A DNA stretch of 18,392 bases from Alkalibaculum bacchi (lineage in GTDB: Bacteria > Bacillota > Clostridia > Eubacteriales > Alkalibacteraceae), in contig NZ_CALNCS010000161.1 of NCBI RefSeq assembly GCF_937875145.1, positions 1 to 18,392 on the forward strand, written 5' to 3'. Positions 1 to 6,314 of the stretch are shown in pieces. Under the pieces are notes generated by a model, which saw nothing but the letters and a program-made list of their open reading frames with translations, was not told where the DNA came from and did no database searches. Positions within the stretch are counted from its first letter, which is position 1, and each line of letters opens with the position of its first letter. Position numbers and translations under genes: made by a program.

Positions 1-255
1 GGAAATCCGTACATGATCTTTGTAGTACTGTTTATGAAAAGTCCCTTCTAGAAGGCTGGATTCTCGATTCCATGAAATAATTTCACTCATGGTGTTTTTA
101 TACGACTTGCCCCTAGCCAAGACGTATACTGCTTCTAATAAACTTGTCTTTCCCTGAGCATTGTCTCCTATTATAATATTAATATTCGAGCTTAATTCAG
201 TACTTAAGGCATTATAGTTTCTAAAATTACTTAGCTTTATATTAGATAAATACAT
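1..255 (-). CDS. recF: RecF, N-terminal part (cut by window edge)
   Basis: RecF is an SMC-like ATPase that binds ssDNA-dsDNA junctions and helps RecO/RecR load RecA at gaps and stalled forks. Only the first 85 codons are in the window; the rest lies beyond position 1. The translation begins MYLSNIKLSNFRNY, and a Walker A loop, GDNAQGKTSLLEA, lies at about residues 30-42, matching the RecF form of this motif. The segment VLARGKSYKN after it also fits RecF. The ATG at 253-255 has a ribosome binding site, AAGGGG, just upstream on the minus strand. It is the last member of the dnaA-dnaN-yaaA-recF cluster and starts 53 bp after yaaA. Identification rests on the N-terminal motif and on gene order, which agree. 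Confidence 0.95.
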   Translation of the reverse strand, partial: MYLSNIKLSNFRNYNALSTELSSNINIIIGDNAQGKTSLLEAVYVLARGKSYKNTMSEIISWNRESSLLEGTFHKQYYKDHVRIS

Positions 256-308
256 TTTTTCCCCTTTTGCCCAGTCTAGCATCCTTCATAAACTTAACAG
301 CCTTTTAG

Positions 309-530
309 TTAATGCTCTTCGCCAATGACTTTTAAAGATTCAAAACCCTCTATTTCTACTACATCGCCTGGTCGAATCTTTTTTCCTCGCTGGATACACA
401 CTTCATCATTTACTTTAACAGCTCCATCAAGAACAATATGTTTAGCAACTGCTCCATTTTCTACAATGCCTGCAAACTTTAAAAGCTGATCTAATTTAAT
501 GAATTCCGTTTTTATCTCTATTATTTCCAT
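309..530 (-). CDS. yaaA: S4-domain RNA-binding protein YaaA (RlbA)
   Basis: This 73-residue protein consists almost entirely of one S4 RNA-binding fold. Visible S4 features are the FIKLDQLLKFAG helix (residues 10-21), the V(L)DGAVKVNDEV strand region and the RGKKIRPGDVVEI segment (about 48-60). Members of the family between dnaN and recF are called YaaA or RlbA; a role in ribosome assembly or RNA binding has been proposed and the exact target is not settled. The ATG at 528-530 is preceded by AAAGGAGTG at 536-544 on the minus strand. A perfect 16-bp palindrome separates it from dnaN, yet it keeps its own strong ribosome binding site. Length and position are typical. Confidence 0.93.
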   Translation of the reverse strand: MEIIEIKTEFIKLDQLLKFAGIVENGAVAKHIVLDGAVKVNDEVCIQRGKKIRPGDVVEIEGFESLKVIGEEH

Positions 531-560
531 ATGAACACTCCTTTCATTTACTGCCCTAGC

Positions 561-600
561 TGTAATCAGGCAAACCCACTAGTAGGTTTGCCTGATTACA
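561..600. repeat. Perfect 16-bp inverted repeat between dnaN and yaaA
   Basis: The arms TGTAATCAGGCAAACC (561-576) and GGTTTGCCTGATTACA (585-600) are exact reverse complements around the 8-nt loop CACTAGTA. The left arm ends 30 bp before the yaaA start and the right arm begins 21 bp after the dnaN stop codon. No T-tract follows on either strand, so it is not a classical intrinsic terminator. It could be an mRNA-stability or processing hairpin between two co-transcribed genes, a factor-assisted terminator, or a small dispersed palindromic element. Confidence 0.85.
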
Positions 601-621
601 CAGTAGATACCTTTTGGCATC

Positions 622-1728
622 TTAATGTTCCATATATCGTACAGGTAAAATTAAATACGTATAGTTATCTCCAGTAATTGGTCTCAATACGCATGGGCTT
701 ACAGGTGTAGTAAATTCTAAATATACTTCCTCATCACTTATAACTTTAAGTACATCTATGAGATAAGTAGAATTAAACGCAATTTTTAAGGGGTCCCCTT
801 CCATCTCTACCTCTACTTGTTCACATACCGTTCCTATTTCTGAATTAGACCGAATTTCAAGAGTATCATTAGAAAAATTCAACTTAATCAGATTACTTTC
901 CCCACTGCCGACCATTAAAGAAGCTCTTTCCGAACTAGCCAGTAAGTCTCGAACATCTACCTTAACTTTAGTCGTATAGTTTTGAGGTATGATTTGATTG
1001 TAGTTTATAAATTCTCCCTCTAAGAGCCTTGATACGATTGAAGTCCCTCCTAATCTGAAGAGAATCTGGTTTTTGGAATACGACATATATATATTATCCT
1101 CACTGCTTAAAGAAGTAATTCTATAAAGTTCTGATAATGTCCTCTCAGGCACAACCTCTTTTAAACTAATGGGATTATCTATAAAACCTTGCCTTACTGC
1201 CAAACGATAGCCATCTAAAGCTACAAATTTTAGTATTCCATTTTGTAACTCAAGAAGTTCACCTGTCAATATAGGAATATTTTCATTTTTAGCTACAGAG
1301 AAAATAGTCTCTCGAATCATTCCCTTAAATAGTTCTTTTGGAACAGATATTTCTTGTGCAGAGTCTACTTCAGGCAGTTGAGGAAAATCATCTCCACTTT
1401 GACCTTGTATATTAAATTCAGAGTTCGAGCACTTAATATTGAGAACGTGATTTTCTTTTAGCTCTATTATAACGTCGTCATCAGGTAATTTTCTTACGAT
1501 TTCTGAAATCAATTTTGCAGATATAACTACACTACCGCTGCTAATAATCTGTCCAGGTAATACGGTCTTAATACCAATTTCTAAATCCGTTCCCATTAAA
1601 TAGATTGTATTGTCCACAATTCGAAATAAGATTCCTTCAAGAATAGGCATAGTTGTTTTATTCGATACTGCTTTTTGAACAATATTAACAGCATGATGTA
1701 GTGAATCTTTACTCGTAATAAAATTCAT
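622..1728 (-). CDS. dnaN: DNA polymerase III beta subunit (sliding clamp)
   Basis: The product is the ring-shaped processivity clamp that tethers DNA polymerase III and recruits mismatch-repair and lesion-bypass proteins. At 368 residues it matches bacterial clamps built of three similar clamp folds. It opens MNFITSKDSLHHAVNIV, has the PILEGILF segment near residue 27, and ends with the conserved YLILPVRYMEH tail, where the LP-(V/M)R motif is a clamp hallmark. The ATG at 1726-1728 is preceded by GGAGG on the minus strand. It follows dnaA in the same direction, but the 235-bp gap between them carries origin elements. The AT-rich unwinding region lies right upstream of this gene, so its promoter probably overlaps origin DNA. 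Confidence 0.98.
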   Translation of the reverse strand: MNFITSKDSLHHAVNIVQKAVSNKTTMPILEGILFRIVDNTIYLMGTDLEIGIKTVLPGQIISSGSVVISAKLISEIVRKLPDDDVIIELKENHVLNIKCSNSEFNIQGQSGDDFPQLPEVDSAQEISVPKELFKGMIRETIFSVAKNENIPILTGELLELQNGILKFVALDGYRLAVRQGFIDNPISLKEVVPERTLSELYRITSLSSEDNIYMSYSKNQILFRLGGTSIVSRLLEGEFINYNQIIPQNYTTKVKVDVRDLLASSERASLMVGSGESNLIKLNFSNDTLEIRSNSEIGTVCEQVEVEMEGDPLKIAFNSTYLIDVLKVISDEEVYLEFTTPVSPCVLRPITGDNYTYLILPVRYMEH

Positions 1729-1748
1729 AAGTAGAGCCTCCGTATAAT

Positions 1749-1809
1749 TAATTATTTATTTAAATTATTTTAGTAATAATAGTAGTAGGGGGTGTGAATT
1801 TGTTGATAA
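1749..1809 (+). promoter_or_regulatory. Candidate origin unwinding element: AT-rich DUE, DnaA-trios, G-run, DnaA box
   Basis: From left to right on the plus strand there is an almost pure A/T stretch (1749-1770). It is followed by six triplets, TAG TAA TAA TAG TAG TAG (1771-1788), a G-run (1788-1792), and a DnaA-box-like TGTTGATAA (1801-1809, one mismatch on the complement). In Bacillus subtilis the basal unwinding element has this same order, DUE / DnaA-trios (5'-TA[G/A]) / GC-rich spacer / DnaA boxes, in the dnaA-dnaN gap. The motif, polarity and location all agree. Function is inferred by this analogy. Confidence 0.72.
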
Positions 1810-1901
1810 GTTAAAGTAGTCCTTTAAGTCTAAAATTATCCACGTTTATAACTTGTTGATAAAAGTTGAAATTAAAGAAAAGTTATTAAGATTTGTCCAC
1901 A
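1801..1901. promoter_or_regulatory. DnaA-box cluster downstream of dnaA (origin half)
   Basis: Four sites each match the TTATCCACA consensus at 8 of 9 positions. They are TGTTGATAA at 1801-1809 (minus), TTATCCACG at 1836-1844 (plus), TGTTGATAA at 1854-1862 (minus) and TTGTCCACA at 1893-1901 (plus). No perfect box is present. Orientation alternates. The cluster lies between dnaA and the candidate unwinding element, as expected for the DnaA loading half of a bipartite Firmicutes origin. Confidence 0.75.
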
Positions 1902-1963
1902 AGCGACTTAATGTTCACATATCTTATTTTAAGAGCATAATTTTGCTCTACATTGATAAAATA

Positions 1964-3313
1964 TTAAGTATTGCCTTGTATTTCTTTCGTTATTCTTTGG
2001 ATAAGGTTTCTAAAATCAAAGTTTGACTCGATTTCCTTGGCGATTTTATCATAAGCATGAATGACTGTAGAGTGATCCCTACCACCAAATTCCTCTCCAA
2101 TTTTAGGTAAAGATAAATCCGTTAGTTCCCTAGATAAGTACATAGCTACTTGTCTAGGATAAGCAATAGCCCTTGTCCTCTTCTTTAAGTTAAAGTCCTC
2201 TACTTCAATGTTAAAGTATTTTGCAGTAATCTCTTTAATTAAATCGACAGTGATAATTTCTGGTTTGTTATTCGAGATGATGTCTTTTAAGGCTTCGTTC
2301 GCTACATCAACAGAGATCTTTTGATTTGTCAATTTCGAGAATGCATTTACTCTTATTAAAGCACCTTCTAGTTCACGAATATTAGACTGTATTTTACTAG
2401 CGATAAAGTTTAGTACATCGTTTGGAATATCCATCTCTTCTGTAGTAGCCTTTTTTTTCATGATGGCAATTCTTGTCTCTAGGTTTGGTGCTTGAATATC
2501 TGTAATGAGCCCCCATTCAAATCGAGAGCGAAGTCGATCTTCTAGGGTAGGTATTTCCTTTGGGGGCCTATCGCTAGAGATGACGATTTGTTTATTTGCC
2601 TCATGTAAAGCGTTAAAAGTATGAAAAAACTCCTCTTGAGTTCCTTCCTTACCGGTTAAAAATTGAATATCATCAATCAACAACACGTCTACATTTCTGT
2701 ATTTATTTCGAAAAGATACATTTGTTCTGTTTTGAATCGAATCAATAAATTCGTTGGTAAAGGTCTCGCAAGAGACATATACTACCTTTTTATTAGACGA
2801 TTGCTCTAGGGTGTAGTGACCGATTGAGTGCATTAAATGGGTCTTACCTAAACCTACTCCACCATAAATGAAGAGAGGATTGTACCTTTGAGCTGGAGCT
2901 TCTGCAACAGCAACGGAAGCTGCATGAGCAAAGCGATTGCTGTCTCCAATGACAAAAGTATCAAAGGTATATTTAGGGTTTAAATTCGTATTATCTGAGT
3001 AGCTTTGTTTATCTTGCTTAGTCTTTGAAATAGGCTGTTGAGTGTTATCTACAATAGGAGTAGAAGACGGTATTGTGAACTCGACAACAAGATTCTCACC
3101 TGTAACGTGTTTTAGTGAATTGACAATTAAGATGGAATATCTAGCTTCTAAAATACCTTTTGTAAAATCATTTTCTACGCCCAGGACAACTACATTATTA
3201 GAGTAAGAAATAGGTTCTATTCTTTTTATCCAAGTTTCGAAACTCACCTGGGTAATTTCTTCTTTAATAATTTTTAGAGTATCATTCCATAATTTGTCGA
3301 GATTTTTATCCAT
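1964..3313 (-). CDS. dnaA: Chromosomal replication initiator protein DnaA
   Basis: DnaA binds 9-bp boxes in oriC, oligomerises with ATP, opens the DNA and loads the helicase. The 449-residue product has all four domains. Domain I opens LDKLWNDTLKIIKEE. A polar linker rich in T, Q, S and K covers about residues 83-110. The AAA+ core starts at NPKYTFDTFVIGDSNRFAHA, with Walker A GGVGLGKTH (151-159) and Walker B LLIDD (211-215). The C-terminal box-binding domain contains the signature GGRDHSTVIHAYDKI (about 413-427). The ATG at 3311-3313 has AGGAGG just upstream on the minus strand. DnaA-box clusters flank the gene on both sides, which implies autoregulation and a bipartite origin. Confidence 0.99.
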   Translation of the reverse strand: MDKNLDKLWNDTLKIIKEEITQVSFETWIKRIEPISYSNNVVVLGVENDFTKGILEARYSILIVNSLKHVTGENLVVEFTIPSSTPIVDNTQQPISKTKQDKQSYSDNTNLNPKYTFDTFVIGDSNRFAHAASVAVAEAPAQRYNPLFIYGGVGLGKTHLMHSIGHYTLEQSSNKKVVYVSCETFTNEFIDSIQNRTNVSFRNKYRNVDVLLIDDIQFLTGKEGTQEEFFHTFNALHEANKQIVISSDRPPKEIPTLEDRLRSRFEWGLITDIQAPNLETRIAIMKKKATTEEMDIPNDVLNFIASKIQSNIRELEGALIRVNAFSKLTNQKISVDVANEALKDIISNNKPEIITVDLIKEITAKYFNIEVEDFNLKKRTRAIAYPRQVAMYLSRELTDLSLPKIGEEFGGRDHSTVIHAYDKIAKEIESNFDFRNLIQRITKEIQGNT

Positions 3314-3431
3314 ACGATTCCTCCTGAAGCTGCTTCTTGTTAATATCTATGTAGATAAATAAATGTGTTTTTGAAAAGAATTCAATTATAAACACCTGTT
3401 GACAAAAAGATATTCACAGGGCATAAAATGT

Positions 3432-3452
3432 AAAAAAGGGAGACTTCCCTTT
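3432..3452 (-). terminator. Terminator-like hairpin in the dnaA leader
   Basis: Read on the minus strand, AAAGGGA (3452-3446) pairs with TCCCTTT (3441-3435) around a 4-nt loop, and the T-run continues to 3432. This is a 7-bp stem with a U-tract pointing toward dnaA. It could terminate transcripts leaving the box cluster or attenuate dnaA. The stem is modest, so this is a candidate only. Confidence 0.45.
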
Positions 3453-3463
3453 CAAAACACATG

Positions 3464-3501
3464 AACATATCCACAAGTTATCAAGAATTTGTGGATATGT
3501 T
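3464..3501. repeat. Palindromic pair of DnaA boxes
   Basis: AACATATCCACAA (3464-3476) and TTGTGGATATGTT (3489-3501) are exact 13-bp inverted copies with a 12-bp spacer. Each arm contains a near-consensus DnaA box, and the spacer holds a third weaker box-like site, TTATCAAGA (3478-3486). The extended symmetry beyond the 9-bp boxes is unusual. Confidence 0.8.
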
Positions 3502-3540
3502 TATAATATTTACATAAGTTATCAACATCTGTTTATATAT

Positions 3541-3748
3541 AATAACAGAAAAAAATAATGGAATCAACGATTATGTGCATAAGGTGGACAATTATTCTCA
3601 TTTTTTTCTGGAAAACCCATAATGCTTTCGTTTTCATTGGAAATATTATATAATATGGGTAAATAAAGGAGACATTGTAGAAAGTATAACAAGCAGTTGT
3701 AAATAGTATAAAAAATAACAAAGTATGAAATATTAAGGAGGTTTTATT
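3541..3748 (+). promoter_or_regulatory. Leader of the lemA operon with weak promoter candidate
   Basis: This is AT-rich non-coding DNA between the origin boxes and lemA. A TATAAT lies at 3649-3654, but the hexamer 17 bp upstream (TTTCGT, 3626-3631) is a poor -35. A 6-bp inverted pair, ACCCAT (3615-3620) and ATGGGT (3655-3660), brackets this region. A strong AAGGAGG precedes the lemA start. No gene is supported here. Confidence 0.3.
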
Positions 3749-4324
3749 ATGAAAGGTTCTGGAAAAATACTTGTTATAATAGGTATTTTACTAGTAGCTT
3801 TAGTATTAGGCGGTATTGGAAGTTACAATAGTTTGGTAAACCAAAGAGAAACTGTGAATAATACATTAAGTCAAATTGATACGCAATTGCAGAGGAGAAA
3901 TGATTTAATACCAAATTTAGTAGCTACTGTACAGAACTACGCACAACATGAAGAAGAGGTATTCACAGCAGTTGCCGATGCGAGAGCCCAATTAGCAGGG
4001 GCTACTACTATAGAGGAACAGGCTGAGGGGGATGCAGCATTGTCTGGTGCATTATCTCGATTGCTAGCCATTTCTGAAAATTATCCCGAGCTTAAGGCCA
4101 ATACCAATTTTCTCAATTTGCAAGACGAATTAGCAGGAACAGAAAATAGAATTGCCAATAGTAGAAGAGATTATAATCAAGTTGCTCAGAGCTACAATAC
4201 TAAGGTAAAGCGCTTTCCAACAGTGATTTTTGCGAATATTCTTGGATTTGATAGTGTGGATTATTTCCAAGCAGATGAAGGGGCTACAGAAAATCCTGAT
4301 GTAGGAGAGTTATTTGGTGAATGA
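3749..4324 (+). CDS. lemA: LemA family membrane protein
   Basis: LemA proteins are small membrane-anchored, coiled-coil proteins of unclear biochemical role, often encoded next to TPM-domain proteins as here. The 191-residue product has one N-terminal hydrophobic segment (about residues 6-24). It is followed by the family signature SYNSLVNQRETVNNTLSQID and then RRNDLIPNLVATVQNYAQHE (about 49-68). The C-terminal half shows the typical ENRIANSRRDYN and YNTKVKRFPT segments. The helical remainder would lie outside the membrane. The ATG has AAGGAGG seven bases upstream. The stop codon overlaps the first codons of the next gene, so the two are translationally coupled. Confidence 0.93.
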   Translation: MKGSGKILVIIGILLVALVLGGIGSYNSLVNQRETVNNTLSQIDTQLQRRNDLIPNLVATVQNYAQHEEEVFTAVADARAQLAGATTIEEQAEGDAALSGALSRLLAISENYPELKANTNFLNLQDELAGTENRIANSRRDYNQVAQSYNTKVKRFPTVIFANILGFDSVDYFQADEGATENPDVGELFGE

Positions 4325-5087
4325 TCATAGGAGATTTCGTAAGACCTTAGGGTTCCTCTTTCTTATAATAATTGTTTTTATGTCTTCAGGAGTAGCGGCA
4401 AGTGAAATTCCTTTACCTACTCCTGCTTTCTATGTAAATGATTATGCCAATGTTATTGATAGTCAAACAGAAGAGGAAATCATCCAAATTGGAACCGCAC
4501 TAGAAAATAAGACAAAAGCTCAAGTTGTAGTGGTTACAGTAGAAGGAATTGGAGAAGTTCCCCTAGAAGAGTACACCATTGACTTGTTTCGAAAATGGGA
4601 AATTGGAGATTCTGAGGAAGACAATGGAGTATTGTTATTTCTAGATGCAGAAGGCAGATGGTCTCGAATTGAAGTTGGATACGGCTTAGAAGGCACTTTA
4701 ACAGATGGAAAAACAGGTAGAATTCAAGATGATTATATGCTTCCTTACTATTCTGAAGGTAATTATAGCGAGGGAATACTACAAGGTTTTTATGTTGTCG
4801 TAAATGAAATCTACAAAGAATATGGTTATGAAGAAAATTATATCGGAGATGGAATTGTAGTAGAAGATCAGAATCAAAATGAAGGACCTTCTCCTCTAGC
4901 GGTTATTGTAGCACTTATCTTTATCGTTCCTTTGATCATTTTAGATTTTAAGTTTACAGGAGGAGTAATTACCTATACTGTCCTTAGATCGATTGGTAGA
5001 GGCGGTTCACGTGGTGGAGGAAGAGGCGGAGGCCGATCTGGTGGAGGAGGTAGTGCTGGAGGCGGTGGAAGTTCTAGAGGATTTTAA
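4314..5087 (+). CDS. TPM-domain (YgcG/Psb32-like) secreted, membrane-anchored protein
   Basis: The product has 257 residues. A signal peptide covers about residues 10-29 (core LGFLFLIIIVF, likely cleavage near VAA-S). A TPM domain runs from about 38 to 175, starting FYVNDYANVID and containing VVVVTVEG, NGVLLFLD and RIEVGYGLEGTLTD. A transmembrane segment lies at about 194-216. A very Gly/Ser/Arg-rich tail ends GGGGSSRGF. TPM proteins are linked to membrane-protein or photosystem repair and to phosphatase activity in some lineages; the clostridial role is unknown. The start is non-ATG: TTG at 4314 or GTG at 4317, both served by AGGAG at 4303-4307. It overlaps lemA by 11 bp, and this pairing recurs in many bacteria. 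Confidence 0.88.
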   Translation: MVNDHRRFRKTLGFLFLIIIVFMSSGVAASEIPLPTPAFYVNDYANVIDSQTEEEIIQIGTALENKTKAQVVVVTVEGIGEVPLEEYTIDLFRKWEIGDSEEDNGVLLFLDAEGRWSRIEVGYGLEGTLTDGKTGRIQDDYMLPYYSEGNYSEGILQGFYVVVNEIYKEYGYEENYIGDGIVVEDQNQNEGPSPLAVIVALIFIVPLIILDFKFTGGVITYTVLRSIGRGGSRGGGRGGGRSGGGGSAGGGGSSRGF

Positions 5088-5122
5088 GCAAAGGAAAGCG
5101 TTTTTTAGCACTTTCCTTTGCT
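5087..5122 (+). terminator. Strong hairpin at the end of the lemA-TPM operon
   Basis: AGCAAAGGAAAG (5087-5098) and CTTTCCTTTGCT (5111-5122) form a perfect 12-bp stem that begins inside the TPM stop codon. The loop contains six T residues, but no T-tract follows the stem, so it is not a textbook intrinsic terminator. It probably ends or stabilises the upstream mRNA. Confidence 0.55.
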
Positions 5123-5189
5123 AGTTACTAGCATTATGGTAGTCCTTTTAGGTCTTTTGGTGAAAAAAGAAAGTTTAACTACTTAAAAG

Positions 5190-5217
5190 GTTTTACATAG
5201 AACATATAATGTAAAAC
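5190..5217 (+). promoter_or_regulatory. Inverted repeat overlapping a -10-like hexamer, upstream of DUF1653
   Basis: GTTTTACAT (5190-5198) and ATGTAAAAC (5209-5217) are exact inverted copies with a 10-nt centre. A TATAAT at 5205-5210 lies across the centre and the right arm. No good -35 is present at 17 bp. The geometry suits an operator over a promoter, or a simple mRNA hairpin. Confidence 0.4.
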
Positions 5218-5262
5218 TTAGAATTAAAGTGTAGATAGCTTAAAAAATATATAGGTGAAAAT

Positions 5263-5493
5263 ATGAATACATTAAAAATAAACGCAGTGTATAGACATTT
5301 CAAGGGAAAGGACTACTTACTTCTTTATATTGCTCAACACTCTGAAACTATGGACGATATGGTTGTGTATCAAGCTCTTTATGGTGAGCGGGGTATATGG
5401 GTCAGACCTTTGAGCATGTGGACGGAAAAAGTGGAGTACCAAGGAGAAATCGTAGAAAGATTTAGATTAGTAGAGGATAGAAACAATGGATAA
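5263..5493 (+). CDS. DUF1653 family protein
   Basis: This small protein (76 residues) covers a single DUF1653 domain, recognised by YRHFKGKDY, IAQHSETMDDMVVYQALYG and WVRPLSMWTEKVE, ending with the ERFR segment. The family is widespread, often stand-alone, and has no established function; the conserved aromatic and His residues suggest a compact beta-rich fold. The ATG at 5263 has AGGTGA eight bases upstream. Its last 8 bp overlap the start of the following Smr gene, so the two are probably co-translated. No signal peptide or membrane segment is present, so a cytoplasmic location is expected. Confidence 0.9.
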   Translation: MNTLKINAVYRHFKGKDYLLLYIAQHSETMDDMVVYQALYGERGIWVRPLSMWTEKVEYQGEIVERFRLVEDRNNG

Positions 5494-5728
5494 TTCATTA
5501 GAAGTAGACCTCCATGGAATGACTGTAATGGAGGCTAGAAGTTTCTTACAAAAAGTTTTTAAAAATTTAAGTATAAATATAACAGAAGTAGTCGTAATAC
5601 ACGGAAACAATAGAGGCGATAAATTAGCCAATATGGTCCGAAAAGATTTTAAGCACAAGAGGATTGATCGGAAAATTTTATCCTTAAACGGTGGGATTAC
5701 CATACTTAGGTTAAAAATGGACTGTTAG
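5486..5728 (+). CDS. Stand-alone small Smr-domain protein
   Basis: The 80-residue product is one Smr domain, the nuclease-like domain also found at the C-terminus of MutS2. It shows the DLHGMT motif at residues 8-13, an EAR helix, and VVIHGNNRGDKLANMVRKDF (about 36-55), followed by LSLNGGITILRL. In the canonical domain the second motif is HGxGxG; here it is HGNNRG, as in small Smr proteins of Clostridia whose tail reads LxHxRIxRKI. It may act as a nuclease on RNA or branched DNA, but the family branch is uncharacterised and the changed motif makes activity uncertain. GAGGAT precedes the ATG. It overlaps DUF1653 by 8 bp. Confidence 0.87.
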   Translation: MDNSLEVDLHGMTVMEARSFLQKVFKNLSINITEVVVIHGNNRGDKLANMVRKDFKHKRIDRKILSLNGGITILRLKMDC

Positions 5729-5738
5729 CTAGATTTTT

Positions 5739-5852
5739 AGTTGGAATGTTGGAAAATTTAATGAGTGAAAGCCAATAAAAAGAAATATTACTAGCATATA
5801 AATGCAATTGCAGATTTCCCGTCCAACCGACCAATCGTCCAACGAACCAACC
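5739..5852. repeat. Facing arrays of degenerate 8-bp units
   Basis: The left side has AGTTGGAA TGTTGGAA (5739-5754). The right side has four consecutive octamers of opposite sense: GTCCAACC, GACCAATC, GTCCAACG and AACCAACC (5821-5852). Read on one strand, all six units follow a loose NGTTGGNN pattern. About 66 bp of AT-rich DNA separates the arms. The layout resembles the element at 8474-8580, although the unit sequence differs. Confidence 0.6.
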
Positions 5853-5884
5853 AAAAAGCTCCAGTTGTTTGGCATTGTTAAATA

Positions 5885-6097
5885 TTACAAATCTCTAAGT
5901 TCCTTATCAATCTTATCAATTAAGCTTTGTGGTGCTTTTTCTGGGCCAGCTTTTTTTGCTATTTGTTCTAATGTTAAACCCATAGCCAGCTTTAACATAG
6001 GGTGCTTTAGTTCTTCACTGAAATATTTTTCTAACACTCTTCTTCCATTTGGATCTTTAAATACATCTTTTAATTTTGATTTTATACTTAAAGACAT
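5885..6097 (-). CDS. Hypothetical 70-residue helical protein
   Basis: I do not recognise this as a named gene. The chosen ATG (6095-6097) has GAGGTG about nine bases upstream on the minus strand; a GTG nine bases further up would sit inside that site. The protein is charged and helical, with the blocks SKLKDVFKDPNGRRVLEKYF, HPMLKLAMGLTLEQIAKKAG and SLIDKIDKELRDL. It has no Cys, no signal peptide and no membrane segment. The HPMLxLAMGxTLEQIA pattern reminds me of a short helical module seen at the ends of some clostridial enzymes, but this is from memory. It is the only gene right of oriC that runs against the replication fork, flanked by an octamer array and the topB leader. A cytoplasmic role is likely; function is unknown. 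Confidence 0.72.
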   Translation of the reverse strand: MSLSIKSKLKDVFKDPNGRRVLEKYFSEELKHPMLKLAMGLTLEQIAKKAGPEKAPQSLIDKIDKELRDL

Positions 6098-6314
6098 CTC
6101 AATCACCTCAAAGATACTTATGAGGGTTTTTTATCTTTTATGTTGAAATCTATAAAAATAGATTATATACTTGTCTACATTGTGCCGATTTTAGGTGTTT
6201 GTATGCTAATTATAATGAAAAAGCAAATATCAATTGCGCAGATGTTATAATAAGATAAAACGATGTACGTGTTATAATAACGAGCAGTTTTTGTTAATAT
6301 AAAGGGGTTTTGTA

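Larger units (their letters stand above)
3314..3540. other. Origin half upstream of dnaA, with DnaA-box cluster
   Basis: This non-coding stretch contains TGTTGACAA at 3397-3405 and ATATTCACA at 3410-3418 (7/9 each), and ATATCCACA at 3467-3475 (8/9). It also has TTATCAAGA at 3478-3486 (7/9), TGTGGATAT at 3490-3498 (8/9, minus) and TTATCAACA at 3519-3527 (8/9). The spacing is tightest at 3464-3527. It also contains the dnaA leader and ribosome binding site. With the cluster on the other side of dnaA it forms a bipartite origin as in Bacillus. The dnaA promoter must lie here, but I could not pick one -35/-10 pair on the minus strand with confidence. Confidence 0.75.

Noticed and set aside
3533..3721. 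Minus-strand open frame of 62 codons in the origin-lemA gap
   Set aside because: It is AT-rich with Phe/Ile/Tyr-heavy composition, has no ribosome binding site and overlaps origin sequence; no family resemblance.
6098..6106. GTG start for the 70-residue gene
   Set aside because: It overlaps the GAGGTG ribosome binding site that serves the ATG at 6095-6097.
5802..6146. Plus-strand open frame of 114 codons
   Set aside because: It runs through the octamer array and antisense to the 70-residue gene, has Ser/Phe-rich shadow-like composition and no ribosome binding site.
6211..6278. topB promoters at three TATAAT hexamers
   Set aside because: None has a convincing -35 at 16-18 bp in this AT-rich DNA, so no single promoter can be called.
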